A DNA stretch of 64,000 nt, taken from Nocardia sp. NBC_00508 (GTDB lineage: Bacteria > Actinomycetota > Actinomycetes > Mycobacteriales > Mycobacteriaceae). The notes under the pieces were generated by a model. It was not told the origin of the DNA, searched no databases, and saw nothing but the letters and a program-made list of their open reading frames with translations. The DNA lies in the NCBI RefSeq assembly GCF_036346875.1, contig NZ_CP107852.1:5332001-5396000 (forward strand), read 5' to 3'. The translations under genes were made by a program, and so were the position numbers. Positions 27,635-36,269 of this stretch are shown here, in pieces (within the stretch, counting starts at the first letter, position 1; each line of letters starts with the position of its first letter).

Positions 27635-28176
27635 TCCTCCTTCTTCGTCGCCATGCGCAGAACGAAGGCGTACATCTCGGCGATGTCCTGCGCCGGTAGC
27701 GGCGGAATCACCTGCTGCGCCCCGATCAGTGCGAGATAGAGCAGGCGCGCCAAAGGCTCGCTCTCGTCGCAGTATTCGCCGACATCGCGCAGCAGGGATT
27801 CCACGTAGTCGACCCGCCGCTGGTCCACGCGCTGGTGGAGTTGGTAGACCTCGGGATCTTGCATCGCCCAGGCGCGCATCGCGATCTCCAACGCGTGCTC
27901 CGTTTCGTGATCCGCGAGAATGACACTCCGCAAGCGCGCCAGCTTGTCGCGCGCGGGGGCATCGACCCGTTCCGCTTCGGCGATGTAGCGACCGGTGTAC
28001 TCGGTCTCGAAATGCTCGAGCAGGTCGGTCCGGTATCCGGACATGCCCCGGAAGTGGTGGTAGAAAGACCCTTTCGTCAGCCCGAGGTCGGCACATAATC
28101 GCTCGACCGTCAGCGCTCGCGCCCCGTCCTCGGCCAGCACCGCGAATCCCGCGTCGAGCCAATCCCGCTTGCTCAT
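27631..28176 (-). CDS. TetR-family regulator
   Basis: A 181-aa TetR protein: DWLDAGFAVLAEDGARALTV, then VERLCADLGLTKGSFYHHF is the helix-turn-helix, followed by a helical ligand domain (QVIPPLPAQDIAEMYAFVLRM near the end). ATG 28176 has gaggagg upstream; the open frame further out is arginine-rich and not protein-like. It is first in an operon with the small membrane protein. A 13-bp palindrome lies 29 bp upstream of the start and is a good candidate for autoregulation. Confidence 0.9.
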   Translation of the reverse strand: MSKRDWLDAGFAVLAEDGARALTVERLCADLGLTKGSFYHHFRGMSGYRTDLLEHFETEYTGRYIAEAERVDAPARDKLARLRSVILADHETEHALEIAMRAWAMQDPEVYQLHQRVDQRRVDYVESLLRDVGEYCDESEPLARLLYLALIGAQQVIPPLPAQDIAEMYAFVLRMATKKEE

Positions 28177-28204
28177 CGGACCTCCTCTGCCTCCGATATC
28201 CATA

Positions 28205-28217
28205 CCATACCGTATGG
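28205..28217. promoter_or_regulatory. Palindrome upstream of TetR gene
   Basis: ccatac (28205-28210), one base, then gtatgg (28212-28217): a perfect 13-bp palindrome just in front of the TetR start at 28176, typical of an autoregulatory operator. Confidence 0.55.
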
Positions 28218-28289
28218 GATGCCACGGAGAGCCTGTGCGGTCCGTCACCGCAGGGTCGGCGGTACGCAAGCCTCGGGTCGAACCGGGCG

Positions 28290-28859
28290 CTACCTGCCGA
28301 GGACTTCCAGTAGCTCGCTGAGTTTGTCCACCGCGTAGTCGATTCGGACCTTCTCGGGCGCCATCGCCGCCTGGAGATGAATCCCGATGACCGCGCCGAC
28401 GAGAATGACGGCAAGATCGTCGGCGGACACCGTGTCGGGTAGCCGGACGAAGGCGGCGACCCACCGCTTCGCCGAATCGCGCAGCCGGTCGTGCAGTGCC
28501 ACGTACTTGTCGTGGATCGGCGACGCCGGCTTCACCGCTTCGACATACAGGGCGACGAACAGCAGCGACGTGCGCACCATGGACAACCGCTTGGCCTGCA
28601 TGGTCAAGTCGTCACGCTGCGGGGGTCGGGTGGCGTCGGAGGGGTCGAACACAGTCTCGGAGGCGTGGTCGAGGACGGCGGACAACAAGCCTTCCTTGTT
28701 GCCGAAGTGCCAGGGAATGGAACCCCGGCTGATGCCCGATCGTTCCGCGACGTCAGCGAAAGTCGTTTGCTGGTAGCCCTTTTCGATGAACAAGGTCGTG
28801 GCGGCCTCGATCAGCATCCTTCTGCTCTCACGCGTGGTCTCGGCGCGTCGATCGGCCAC
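28290..28859 (-). CDS. TetR-family regulator, divergent from acyl-CoA ligase
   Basis: A 189-aa TetR protein: SRRMLIEAATTLFIEKGY, then TTFADVAERSGISRGSIPWHF (helix-turn-helix), then a helical ligand domain ending VDKLSELLEVLG. It is divergent from a small SnoaL remnant and an acyl-CoA ligase gene, with an 18-bp palindrome in the shared region. It probably represses that operon and responds to an acyl-CoA or related ligand (inference). Confidence 0.9.
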   Translation of the reverse strand: MADRRAETTRESRRMLIEAATTLFIEKGYQQTTFADVAERSGISRGSIPWHFGNKEGLLSAVLDHASETVFDPSDATRPPQRDDLTMQAKRLSMVRTSLLFVALYVEAVKPASPIHDKYVALHDRLRDSAKRWVAAFVRLPDTVSADDLAVILVGAVIGIHLQAAMAPEKVRIDYAVDKLSELLEVLGR

Positions 28860-28929
28860 CGCGGTCCTTTCCTCGAGTTCGGTCGAGTCATTTTATACGG
28901 CCGACCATTGACTAGCTGGATGACATATT

Positions 28930-28947
28930 CTATGTTGACCAACATAG
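28930..28947. promoter_or_regulatory. 18-bp palindromic operator
   Basis: ctatgtt (28930-28936) and aacatag (28941-28947) are perfect reverse complements around gacc. It lies in the divergent region between the TetR gene starting at 28859 and the operon beginning at 29043. Confidence 0.65.
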
Positions 28948-29042
28948 CGCGAGGTGGCGCGGACCGTGCACGCGCGGTGAAGTCCCCGCCCGGCTATCAC
29001 CCCGGCGACGCCCGATGCATCCGAACAAAGGAGATCCGGATC

Positions 29043-29198
29043 ATGGCCACCACTGATATCGACGCAGGCAGGCTCGAGCGCAGTCTCGCCGAGTTCGAGG
29101 ACAGGGAAGCCATCAGGGACGTGCTGTACCGCTATGCCCGCGCAGCCGATCTCTGCGACCTCGACCGCGCTCGGCATGCTCGCCCGGCCGCGAAGTGA
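29043..29198 (+). pseudogene. SnoaL/NTF2-like gene remnant
   Basis: A 51-aa frame with a strong ribosome site (aaaggaga) and a clear SnoaL-like opening, FEDREAIRDVLYRYARAAD, that breaks off after LCDLDRARHA. The usual protein is 120-170 aa, so the rest has been deleted. It ends 9 bp before the acyl-CoA ligase start, and its upstream signals may now serve that gene. The short peptide may still be made. Confidence 0.6.
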
Positions 29199-29207
29199 TG
29201 GTGTGCG

Positions 29208-30749
29208 ATGGATATACATCATTTGCCCTACGGCAGTCATACGGTCGGGTCGCTACTGCTCGAGCGGGCCGAAGCGACGCCGGATGCGTCGTTCCTCCGG
29301 TTGGAGAACGAGTTCGGTGTCGAAGAATTCGACTACGCCGACGTGGTCACGCTGGCGCGGGCCGGGGCGTCCGCGCTACGCACCGCGGGCGTCGGAAAGG
29401 GCGACGTAGTCGGGCTCGCGCTACCCAACGGCCGTGGCTTCTTCGCCTGCTGGTTCGGAGCCGCGCTTCTCGGGGCGATCATCGCGCCGATGAATCCGCG
29501 CGGCACCGTCGAGGAATTCGCGCACATGATCCGCCACTCGTCGAGCGCAGCGGTGGTGTGCGAGCGACAGGCAGCCGAACGGATCCAGGCGGCCACCGCC
29601 GGCCATGGCGTCGAGATCATCACAGCCGGTGACGATTTCGAGGACCGATCAGTCACCTCGGATCGAGTCGTGTCGATACCGGCCGACCTGAGCCCGACGG
29701 AGACCGCGGCCATTCTCTACACCTCCGGCACCAGCAGCGCGCCGAAAGGTGTAGTGGTCACCCACGCCAATTACTTGCACGCAGGTTCGGTGGTGGCCCA
29801 GCACCTTCGGATGCGGCCGGATGACCGGTGGTTGGTGGTGCTGCCGCTGTTCCACGCGAACGCCCAGTACTACTGCACGATGTCCAGTCTCGTGACGGGC
29901 GCCTCGCTCGCGGTGACGCATCGCTTTTCGGCGTCGAACTGGCCAGCGCAGGTACGTCGGCACGACGCGACACTGGCGAGTTTGTTCGCCGCCCCCGCGC
30001 GGATGATTCTCCGAAACGCGCGAGGTGATTCCGACGCCCACAACAGGCTGCGGGCAACCATATTCGGGCAGAACCTGTCCCCAGCCGAGCTCGTCGAGTT
30101 CGAGAGCCGGTTCGATTGCCCGCTGCTGCAGATCTACGGCATGACCGAAACCATGGCGCCGCCGTTGCTGAACCCGCTCGTCGGCCTACGAGACAGCACG
30201 ACGATCGGGCGGCCGGTCGCCACCCGGATCCGGATAGTCGGCGAGGACGGCGCCGAGGTGGCAGCAGGGGAGATCGGGGAACTGCTGGTGCACGGCGTTC
30301 CCGGTGTTTCTCTCATGAGCCACTACTTGGACGACGCGGATGCCACGAATGCGGTACTGAACGACGGCTGGTTGCGCACCGGCGATCTCGTCCGCGCCAG
30401 GGACGACGGATTCGTCGTATTCGCCGATCGGCTCCGCGACATCATCAAACGTTCCGGCGAGAACGTCTCGGCCGCCGAGATCGAACGCGTTGTCGACGAG
30501 CACGGCGATGTGCTCGAATCCGCCGCGGTCGCCATCCCGGACGGCCTCCGTGACGAGGCGGTCAAGCTGGTCGTGGTGGTGCGGGAAGGGCATACGCTGA
30601 CCGCGGACGAGCTGCTGCGGTATTGCAGGCAGCGGCTGGCCCAATACAAGGTCCCCTCGGTGGTCGAGTTCGTCGAGGCGCTGCCGAGGACCTCGGTCGG
30701 CAAAATCCAGAAGAGCGCACTTCGTGGCACCGGCGGAACGCGGCGATGA
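29208..30749 (+). CDS. Acyl-CoA ligase (ANL superfamily, CaiC-like)
   Basis: A 513-aa AMP-forming acyl-CoA synthetase. Motifs: ILYTSGTSSAPKGVVVTH (P-loop), LPLFHANAQYY, IYGMTETMAPP, GWLRTGDLVR with the hinge region FADRLRDIIKRSGENVSAAEIE, and the catalytic Lys in SVGKIQKS. It joins a carboxylic acid to CoA; the LPLFHANAQ block resembles crotonobetaine/carnitine-CoA ligases, but the substrate is not certain. It is probably controlled by the divergent TetR. The ribosome site is weak and translation may be coupled to the truncated frame just upstream. Confidence 0.9.
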   Translation: MDIHHLPYGSHTVGSLLLERAEATPDASFLRLENEFGVEEFDYADVVTLARAGASALRTAGVGKGDVVGLALPNGRGFFACWFGAALLGAIIAPMNPRGTVEEFAHMIRHSSSAAVVCERQAAERIQAATAGHGVEIITAGDDFEDRSVTSDRVVSIPADLSPTETAAILYTSGTSSAPKGVVVTHANYLHAGSVVAQHLRMRPDDRWLVVLPLFHANAQYYCTMSSLVTGASLAVTHRFSASNWPAQVRRHDATLASLFAAPARMILRNARGDSDAHNRLRATIFGQNLSPAELVEFESRFDCPLLQIYGMTETMAPPLLNPLVGLRDSTTIGRPVATRIRIVGEDGAEVAAGEIGELLVHGVPGVSLMSHYLDDADATNAVLNDGWLRTGDLVRARDDGFVVFADRLRDIIKRSGENVSAAEIERVVDEHGDVLESAAVAIPDGLRDEAVKLVVVVREGHTLTADELLRYCRQRLAQYKVPSVVEFVEALPRTSVGKIQKSALRGTGGTRR

Positions 30750-30769
30750 GCGATGTCTTTCGGCGGTCG

Positions 30770-31300
30770 TCAGGCAATCCCATGGTTGCCTGCGTCGACG
30801 ATTCGGTTGCGTTCTCGTCGCGGGACACGCAGCACTCCTGCTGCCCACAAGGCGACGCCGATGTACAGCACCTGCTCCGGGATTCGCGCCCAGAGCGGGG
30901 TCGCGGGCGCGCCGTTGAACGGCACGTCGGAGACGGCGGCGTAGACGTTGGCGGGGAGCATGACGACGAACAGCGCGACGAGACCGAGCCCGGCGGGGCG
31001 GCGGGTCTCGGTGCGGAACAGACCCAGCGCGCCGAGCAGTTCCAGAACGCCGGTCAGATAGATCATCAGGCTTGGTAGCGGCACCGCCGGCGGCACCATG
31101 GGAATGAAGTCCGCGTGCGTGGGCACGGGGGAGTCCGCGAAGGCCTCGGGGAGGAAGTGCGTGGTGCCGGTCATGATCAGCATCACGCCGAGGGCGTACG
31201 CGGCACAGCTGGGCCAGTCGGCGAACCGACGAGCGCCGAGGGCGCCTGCCGCGCGCAGCACGAGCAGCGTGGTCAGTAGAACGAGCAGGGTTTCCATCAT
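30770..31300 (-). CDS. DoxX/MauE-like small membrane protein
   Basis: A 176-aa protein with four to five hydrophobic helices in the DoxX pattern: TLLVLLTTLLVLRAAGAL, YALGVMLIMTGTTHFLPEAF, LMIYLTGVLELLGALGLF, GLVALFVVMLPANVYAAV, and EQVLYIGVALWAAGVL. It is third in a leftward operon, and its ATG overlaps the stop of the ABA4-like gene (ATGA); ATG 31297 is the alternative. DoxX-like proteins are tied to redox stress and detoxification in mycobacteria. It resembles the DoxX-type protein at 55404-55841. Confidence 0.8.
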   Translation of the reverse strand: MMETLLVLLTTLLVLRAAGALGARRFADWPSCAAYALGVMLIMTGTTHFLPEAFADSPVPTHADFIPMVPPAVPLPSLMIYLTGVLELLGALGLFRTETRRPAGLGLVALFVVMLPANVYAAVSDVPFNGAPATPLWARIPEQVLYIGVALWAAGVLRVPRRERNRIVDAGNHGIA

Positions 31301-31743
31301 GCCTCCATGGGGACGGACCGGTTGGGCGCCGGAGCCTTGGTGAGTCGGATGAGCAGGTAGAGCAGGACGCCGATCGGCGCGAACAGGATGGTGAGCAGCA
31401 GCAGCGGACTGATCAGCAGTGGCGGCAGACCGCGCGTGCGGCTGTCGAGAAAGATCCATCGCCCGAGGAACAGATCGAATCCCACGAAGTGCGCCCAGGC
31501 GGCCGCGGCGCCGGGGCCGTCGCCCAGAACTGCTTGCAACCCGGGCAAAGTGGGGTCGATCAGTGCACCGGCGAACGCACCGAACTCGGGAACGATCAGT
31601 GTCGTGTAGATGACCAGCGGTGGGAGGCAGATGAGCGGTGACGCGACCACCGCGCTTGTCCGCTCCCACCTCGGCGCAAGGATCATCAGCGCCCAGAATG
31701 GGGCGGCGAACCAGAAGGTGATGCCGAAGAGAAGGTTCGTCAT
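31297..31743 (-). CDS. ABA4-like (DUF4281) membrane protein
   Basis: A 148-aa protein with four helices matching the ABA4-like family: LLFGITFWFAAPFWALMI, PLICLPPLVIYTTLIVPEF, WAHFVGFDLFLGRWIFLDSR (the family's best-conserved block) and LISPLLLLTILFAPIGVLLYLL. In plants ABA4 takes part in carotenoid (neoxanthin) formation; the bacterial role is unknown. Its ATG overlaps the stop of the upstream gene and its stop overlaps the DoxX-like gene, so the three are co-translated. Confidence 0.82.
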   Translation of the reverse strand: MTNLLFGITFWFAAPFWALMILAPRWERTSAVVASPLICLPPLVIYTTLIVPEFGAFAGALIDPTLPGLQAVLGDGPGAAAAWAHFVGFDLFLGRWIFLDSRTRGLPPLLISPLLLLTILFAPIGVLLYLLIRLTKAPAPNRSVPMEA

Positions 31744-32702
31744 CGGGCGTTTCCTACCGGGACACGGTCCATCACAACGGGTTTCGGTCGCAGTGCCGTG
31801 ACCGTCGCACTCGTGGCAGCAACGGCTATCGCGCCGAGGGCCAGCAGCGTCGCCGCATCGGGGTGCACCACCGACTGCCCGCGCAACGCCTGCCAGGTCA
31901 GCACCGCGAGCAGGGCGCCGTAGGTCGCGGCGGCGATCATGAGCAGCCTTCGTCTGGTCTCCGCTGAACGCAATACCGGAATCCGCCGTGACGCCAGTTC
32001 GATCGCGAGCAGAACCAGTGGAAGCACCTGCAACGCATGCATTCCGATGAAATGCGGAATCCGCAGATCGCCTCCGACGGTGCTCCAGCCGAGAATCGGC
32101 AACCCCGGCCCGCCATCGGGAAGCCCGACGGTGTGGGCTCCGCTGATCGAGCCGCCCGCTGCCCGCTGCTCCGGCGTCTCCCGCACCATCAGTATCCCCA
32201 GGGCGGCGCCTGCGAGCGCCAGCACGGCGCCATATCGGATCGCCGCGGTGCGAGCGCGGTCGGCTGTCGGATTGACGAACAGCACCGCGGACACGATCAG
32301 GGTGGCGATCCAGACCACCACGATCGATGAGCCCATGGTCTCCCACAGGACCGCATTCAACGGCGTCGTGAAATTGAAGTGACTGGTCGTGCCCCGCACG
32401 ACCTGGGTCACGATGACGACCAACTCCAGCGCGAGACCGAACGCCGCGATGGTGCCCGCCCACCACGCGGTCCGGCGCCAGCGGGGGAGCTGGGCGATCA
32501 ACCATGCCCAGGTCACGGCATAGATCAGCACCGAAAGGGCGAATTTGGCGGATTTTGCCCAGATCGGCAGCCCGGTCAGAGTGCGATCGTCGATCACCAT
32601 GCCGGCGATCGACCAGACGACGAGCAACGCCATCGCGACGGCGAGCAGCATCAGCGGGCGATGCCAGGACAGCGCGGGATAGCGCTGGAACAGGTCGGTC
32701 AC
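31740..32702 (-). CDS. Polytopic membrane protein of unknown function
   Basis: A 320-aa integral membrane protein with about eight hydrophobic helices and short loops (for example MLLAVAMALLVVWSIAGMV and HALQVLPLVLLAIELA). I do not recognise a named family. It heads the three-gene operon with the ABA4-like and DoxX-like genes, divergent from a MerR regulator. The conserved-looking FIGMHALQVLPL segment with two histidines could bind a metal or heme (inference). Confidence 0.7.
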   Translation of the reverse strand: MTDLFQRYPALSWHRPLMLLAVAMALLVVWSIAGMVIDDRTLTGLPIWAKSAKFALSVLIYAVTWAWLIAQLPRWRRTAWWAGTIAAFGLALELVVIVTQVVRGTTSHFNFTTPLNAVLWETMGSSIVVVWIATLIVSAVLFVNPTADRARTAAIRYGAVLALAGAALGILMVRETPEQRAAGGSISGAHTVGLPDGGPGLPILGWSTVGGDLRIPHFIGMHALQVLPLVLLAIELASRRIPVLRSAETRRRLLMIAAATYGALLAVLTWQALRGQSVVHPDAATLLALGAIAVAATSATVTALRPKPVVMDRVPVGNAR

Positions 32703-32733
32703 TAGCTTCTACCTTCCAGAAAGTTCTATTATC

Positions 32734-32748
32734 GATAGTTGTACTATC
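32734..32748. promoter_or_regulatory. MerR operator candidate
   Basis: gatag (32734-32738) and ctatc (32744-32748) are inverted around ttgta, in the 108-bp region between the MerR gene and the divergent membrane operon. A second partial copy, gatagctgtact, starts at 32762. MerR proteins bind such dyads within long-spaced promoters. Confidence 0.5.
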
Positions 32749-32810
32749 ACTATGAATTATGGATAGCTGTACTTTCCACTGTCAAGACATTCACGAGACC
32801 GAGGAGTCCG

Positions 32811-33470
32811 ATGCGGATCGCCGAACTCAGCCGCCTCAGCGGCGTCCCGCCCGCGACGATCAAGTACTACGTGCGCGAGGGGCTGCTGCCTTCGGGTGTG
32901 CGAACCCATCGCAACCAGGCCGAATACAGCGACGACCACGTCAGCCGCTTGCGGCTGATCCGGGCACTGCTCGATATCGGAGGGCTGTCCATCGAGGTGG
33001 CCAAGGAACTGCTCGCGGTGCTCGACAGCGGCAGCCTGTCTGCGCGCGACTCACTCGGGCATGTGCAATACGCACTGGGTGGGCGCAGGTCGCCGGTTGG
33101 CGACGAGCAGCGCGAGGCCGCCGCCGAGGACGTTGCGGCACTTCTCGACCGGCGGGGCTGGCGTATCCACGAACACAGCCCGGCCCGCGGCACCCTTGTC
33201 GACGTCTGCGCCGCATTGCGCCTGCTCGGCCATACCGACGTGGTCGCGGCGATGGACGATTACGCGGGCGCCAGTGAAGCCATCGCCGCCACCGACATCG
33301 CCCTGGTCGGCAACGAACCCGGCCTGGAGCGAATGACCGAAACCGCGATCGTCGGAACGATCCTCGGCGACACCCTGCTCTCGGCGCTGCGCCGCCTGGC
33401 TCAGGAACATCTCTCCAGCACGTTGTTGCCGCCGCAGGACGCCACGTCTCCCGCATCCGGCGAGGTTTAG
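32811..33470 (+). CDS. MerR-family regulator
   Basis: A 219-aa MerR protein: MRIAELSRLSGVPPATIKYY then VREGLLPSGVRTHRNQAEYSDD is the winged helix-turn-helix, followed by a dimerization helix and a C-terminal effector domain of about 120 residues without the cysteine pair of metal sensors. ATG 32811 has gaggag upstream. It is divergent from the membrane operon and probably controls it. Confidence 0.9.
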   Translation: MRIAELSRLSGVPPATIKYYVREGLLPSGVRTHRNQAEYSDDHVSRLRLIRALLDIGGLSIEVAKELLAVLDSGSLSARDSLGHVQYALGGRRSPVGDEQREAAAEDVAALLDRRGWRIHEHSPARGTLVDVCAALRLLGHTDVVAAMDDYAGASEAIAATDIALVGNEPGLERMTETAIVGTILGDTLLSALRRLAQEHLSSTLLPPQDATSPASGEV

Positions 33471-33528
33471 CCGGGACGCCGCGCGGCATGACCGAAGAGG
33501 GACCATTTCGACCGAAAAGGAGTTGCTC

Positions 33529-34095
33529 ATGAGCGGTCAGTTGGACGGCACAAGGGTCCTGATCATCACGTCGAACACGGGGGTGGAGCGGGACGAACTG
33601 CTGGTGCCGCGGGATGAGCTGCGCGAGCGCGGGGCACGGGTCACCCACGCCGCGCCGAAGAACGAACAGGTGCAGACGTTCCGGCACGATGAGGACAAAG
33701 ACATTGTCGTGCAACCGGATTCGTCGCTGCACGAGGTCTCCGTGGACGACTTCGACGTGCTCGTGGTGCCCGGCGGCACGGTGAACGCGGACAAACTACG
33801 GGTCACCGATCGGGCGATCGAGCTGGCCCAGGAGTTCGCGGGCGCGGGCAAGCCGATCGCCGCGATCTGCCACGGCCCCTGGCTGCTGGTGAATGCCGAG
33901 TTGGTTCGGGGCAAGACGGTGACCTCGTACTTCTCCCTGCGCGCCGACCTCGTCAATGCTGGAGGCGCCTGGGTCGACGAACCGGCGGTCCGCTCCACGG
34001 AGGACGGCTGGACGCTGCTCACCTCCCGCAATCCGGGCGACCTGCCCGACTTCGTCACCGCCATTTCTCATGAACTGGTTCCCGCTTCGCGCTGA
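33529..34095 (+). CDS. DJ-1/PfpI-family protein
   Basis: A 188-aa class I glutamine-amidotransferase-like protein of the PfpI type. Seen: the opening RVLIITSNTGVERDELLVPRD, the acidic strand DFDVLVVPGG and the nucleophile elbow AAICHGPWLL (Cys114, His115). Relatives act as deglycases, chaperones or proteases against stress. Length is typical. ATG 33529 with aaaggag about 7 bp ahead. Confidence 0.9.
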   Translation: MSGQLDGTRVLIITSNTGVERDELLVPRDELRERGARVTHAAPKNEQVQTFRHDEDKDIVVQPDSSLHEVSVDDFDVLVVPGGTVNADKLRVTDRAIELAQEFAGAGKPIAAICHGPWLLVNAELVRGKTVTSYFSLRADLVNAGGAWVDEPAVRSTEDGWTLLTSRNPGDLPDFVTAISHELVPASR

Positions 34096-34140
34096 CGTTG
34101 CGGGACCGAAGGGGACGGGGTTATCGGTTGTTCCGCGGTA

Positions 34141-34171
34141 GACAGTGTTGGCAATGTGCCAATACTCTGTC
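34141..34171. promoter_or_regulatory. Long dyad between PfpI and thioesterase genes
   Basis: Inner arms agtgttggca (34144-34153) and tgccaatact (34157-34166) pair with one G-T wobble around a 3-bp centre. The outer gacag (34141) and ctgtc (34167-34171) extend the symmetry. It lies 46 bp after the PfpI stop and about 95 bp before the next gene. A DNA operator or a hairpin terminator are both possible. Confidence 0.5.
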
Positions 34172-34264
34172 GGCGCGGGGCGACGAGGGCCTACGCTTCG
34201 CTGAGGTCCACCGAGGTGGCCATGGCAGAGACAACGAGGTGCGGGCCACCTCCGGTGTGAAGGG

Positions 34265-34741
34265 ATGGTTGCGCGGATGGGCGACGTCGATACTCCTCCG
34301 TTCAAGGACATCGTCAACGGGGCATTGGAATTCACCATCCCGATCGCCCACAAGATGGGTATCCAGGCGGTGGAGGTGCGGCCCGGTTTCGCGGCCACCT
34401 CGGTGCCCGCCGCGGGCAACGGCAACCATTTCGGCGTGATGTACGCGGGCGTGCTGTTCACCGTCGCGGAAATTCTCGGCGGCGCGATAGCGATCGCCAC
34501 CTTCGACACCGCGGCGTTCTATCCGCTGGTGAAGGACCTGCACATCTTCTTCCGCAAGCCGGCCAAGACCGACGTGCGCGCGGAGGCGACGCTGTCGGAG
34601 GAAGAGATCTCGCGCGTCACCGCGGAGGCCATCGCGAACGGCAAGGCCGACTTCACGTTGCGGGCGGTGGTCACGGACGCAGACGGCGTGGTGGTGGCCG
34701 ACACCGAAGGGCTCTACCAGCTCCGCGCGCACGGGAAGTAG
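34265..34741 (+). CDS. Hotdog-fold thioesterase (YiiD C-terminal/PaaI-like)
   Basis: A 158-aa hotdog protein: MGIQAVEVRPGFAATSVPA, then FGVMYAGVLFTVAEILGGAIAI (the helix and Glu of the fold), and DLHIFFRKPAKTDVRAEATLS. Members cleave acyl-CoA thioesters; no substrate can be named. ATG 34265 touches gaaggg directly, so ATG 34277 (MGDVD) may be the real start. Its stop is 4 bp from the convergent sulfatase stop. Confidence 0.78.
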   Translation: MVARMGDVDTPPFKDIVNGALEFTIPIAHKMGIQAVEVRPGFAATSVPAAGNGNHFGVMYAGVLFTVAEILGGAIAIATFDTAAFYPLVKDLHIFFRKPAKTDVRAEATLSEEEISRVTAEAIANGKADFTLRAVVTDADGVVVADTEGLYQLRAHGK

Positions 34742-34745
34742 GTCG

Positions 34746-36269
34746 TCACCGGCAGCTCGTACCGGTGCAGGCGTGCAGCGCGGCGAGCCGTGCGTCCAGT
34801 GCGGCCACCGTCGCGGCATGCTCCGCGCGCCCATCGGGCGTCTTGATCAGATTCGTGAGTTGGTAGGGGTCGCTGTCGAGGTCGTAGAGCTCGTACTCCC
34901 GCTCGCCGAGCGGCCTTTCGCGCTCGTACCACCGCACGTAGAGGTAGCGCTCGGTACGCACGGCGCTCCAGGACGGCATATCGATCGCGTACATCGGCGG
35001 CGTCCGGCCCGGAACCTGCTCCTGCGCAATGCCGTTGCGTCCGTCCGCGCCGGGGCCGCCGTACTCGGCGGTGAAATCGGTGCGCCAACCGGTGCCGTCG
35101 CCTGCGAGGGGACGAACCAGCGACCGTCCGTCCATCGCTTCGGGGACGGGAAGCCCCGCCCAGGACAGGATGGTCGGCGCCAGATCGATTGTCAGCGCCA
35201 TGGCGTCGGTGGCGCCCGCGCTGATTCCGGGACCCGCGATGGCCAGCGGGACCCGCAGGGATTCCTCGTAGGGCGCCATCTTCTGGGTGAGCCGGTGCGC
35301 TCCGAGGCTGTAACCGTTGTCCGAGGTGAACAGCAGATAGGTATTGTCCAGTTCGCCGGTGCGCGCGAGCGTGTCGACGATCCCGGCGACCATGTCGTCG
35401 AGCGCCTTCAGTGCGCCGAGGCGGTTGGTGTAATCCGGGTCGTTCGTCGCGGCGATGGTGGCGTAACGCACGGAAGCGGTGTCGACGAGCCAGGACGGCT
35501 TGTCGGAGACGTCGGCCTCCTGGTAGTTGGGGGAGCGCGGCGCGGCGGTGGGCACGGTCTGCGTGAGGTGGCGTGGCGCGGGCGGAATCGGGAAATGCGG
35601 GGCCGTCGAGGCGGCGTACCAGAAGAAGGGCTCGCCCGAGGCCGCGGCGGCGGTGATGAACTCGGCCGACTTGTCCCGGATGACATCGGTCTCGTAATCC
35701 GCCGGTGCGACACCGTATTTCACCATCGCGCCGTTTTCGTTGAGGGTGTAGTTGTAGCCGGTGTAGAGGAAGTTGTCGACGCCCGCGTTCCAGTCGTCCC
35801 AGCCCGGTGGAAGGTGGCCGGGATCGTCTTCCAGGCCGTTGAGGTACTTGCCCGCCATGCCCGTGCGGTACCCGGCGTCCTGCAGGTAGGTGGCGATGGT
35901 GTGCTGCTCGTTGCCATTGGCGCGAAAGGTCTCGAAGCCGCCGACCTCGCCCGAGTTGGTGAGCACGCCGGTGTTGTGCCCGTATTCGCCGGTCAACAGC
36001 GACGCGCGGGATGCGCAGCAGATCGGCAGGGGTGCGAAGCTGTCGCGGAACTCCATGCCGCGATCGCGGATCAGCTGCGCGGTGCGTGGCATCGCCGCCC
36101 ATACCGGCGTGGTCGTGGCGTCCAGGTCGTCGGCGAGGATCAGCACGATGTTCGGCCGGTCATCCACCCCGTCTGGTTGGGCGGTGGCCGACGACAGGAA
36201 CCCCGACAGGGTCAGCGCCGCGATCGCGGCTGTGGTCAGCGAGCGACGCAGAGTGCGGTGCGAGGTCAC
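34746..36269 (-). CDS. Secreted sulfatase
   Basis: A 507-aa type I sulfatase. A signal peptide (LRRSLTTAAIAALTLSGFL, cleavage near ATAQ at 30) directs export. Metal site DD in LILADDLDA (48-50) and the formylglycine motif C84-C85-A86-S87-R88 (C-x-A-x-R, the less usual Ala form of CxPxR) followed by ASLLTG; later TSDNGY and PLAIAGPG blocks. It hydrolyses a sulfate ester outside the membrane after Cys84 is converted to formylglycine by a generating enzyme not encoded here. It stands alone. The substrate is unknown. Confidence 0.92.
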   Translation of the reverse strand: MTSHRTLRRSLTTAAIAALTLSGFLSSATAQPDGVDDRPNIVLILADDLDATTTPVWAAMPRTAQLIRDRGMEFRDSFAPLPICCASRASLLTGEYGHNTGVLTNSGEVGGFETFRANGNEQHTIATYLQDAGYRTGMAGKYLNGLEDDPGHLPPGWDDWNAGVDNFLYTGYNYTLNENGAMVKYGVAPADYETDVIRDKSAEFITAAAASGEPFFWYAASTAPHFPIPPAPRHLTQTVPTAAPRSPNYQEADVSDKPSWLVDTASVRYATIAATNDPDYTNRLGALKALDDMVAGIVDTLARTGELDNTYLLFTSDNGYSLGAHRLTQKMAPYEESLRVPLAIAGPGISAGATDAMALTIDLAPTILSWAGLPVPEAMDGRSLVRPLAGDGTGWRTDFTAEYGGPGADGRNGIAQEQVPGRTPPMYAIDMPSWSAVRTERYLYVRWYERERPLGEREYELYDLDSDPYQLTNLIKTPDGRAEHAATVAALDARLAALHACTGTSCR

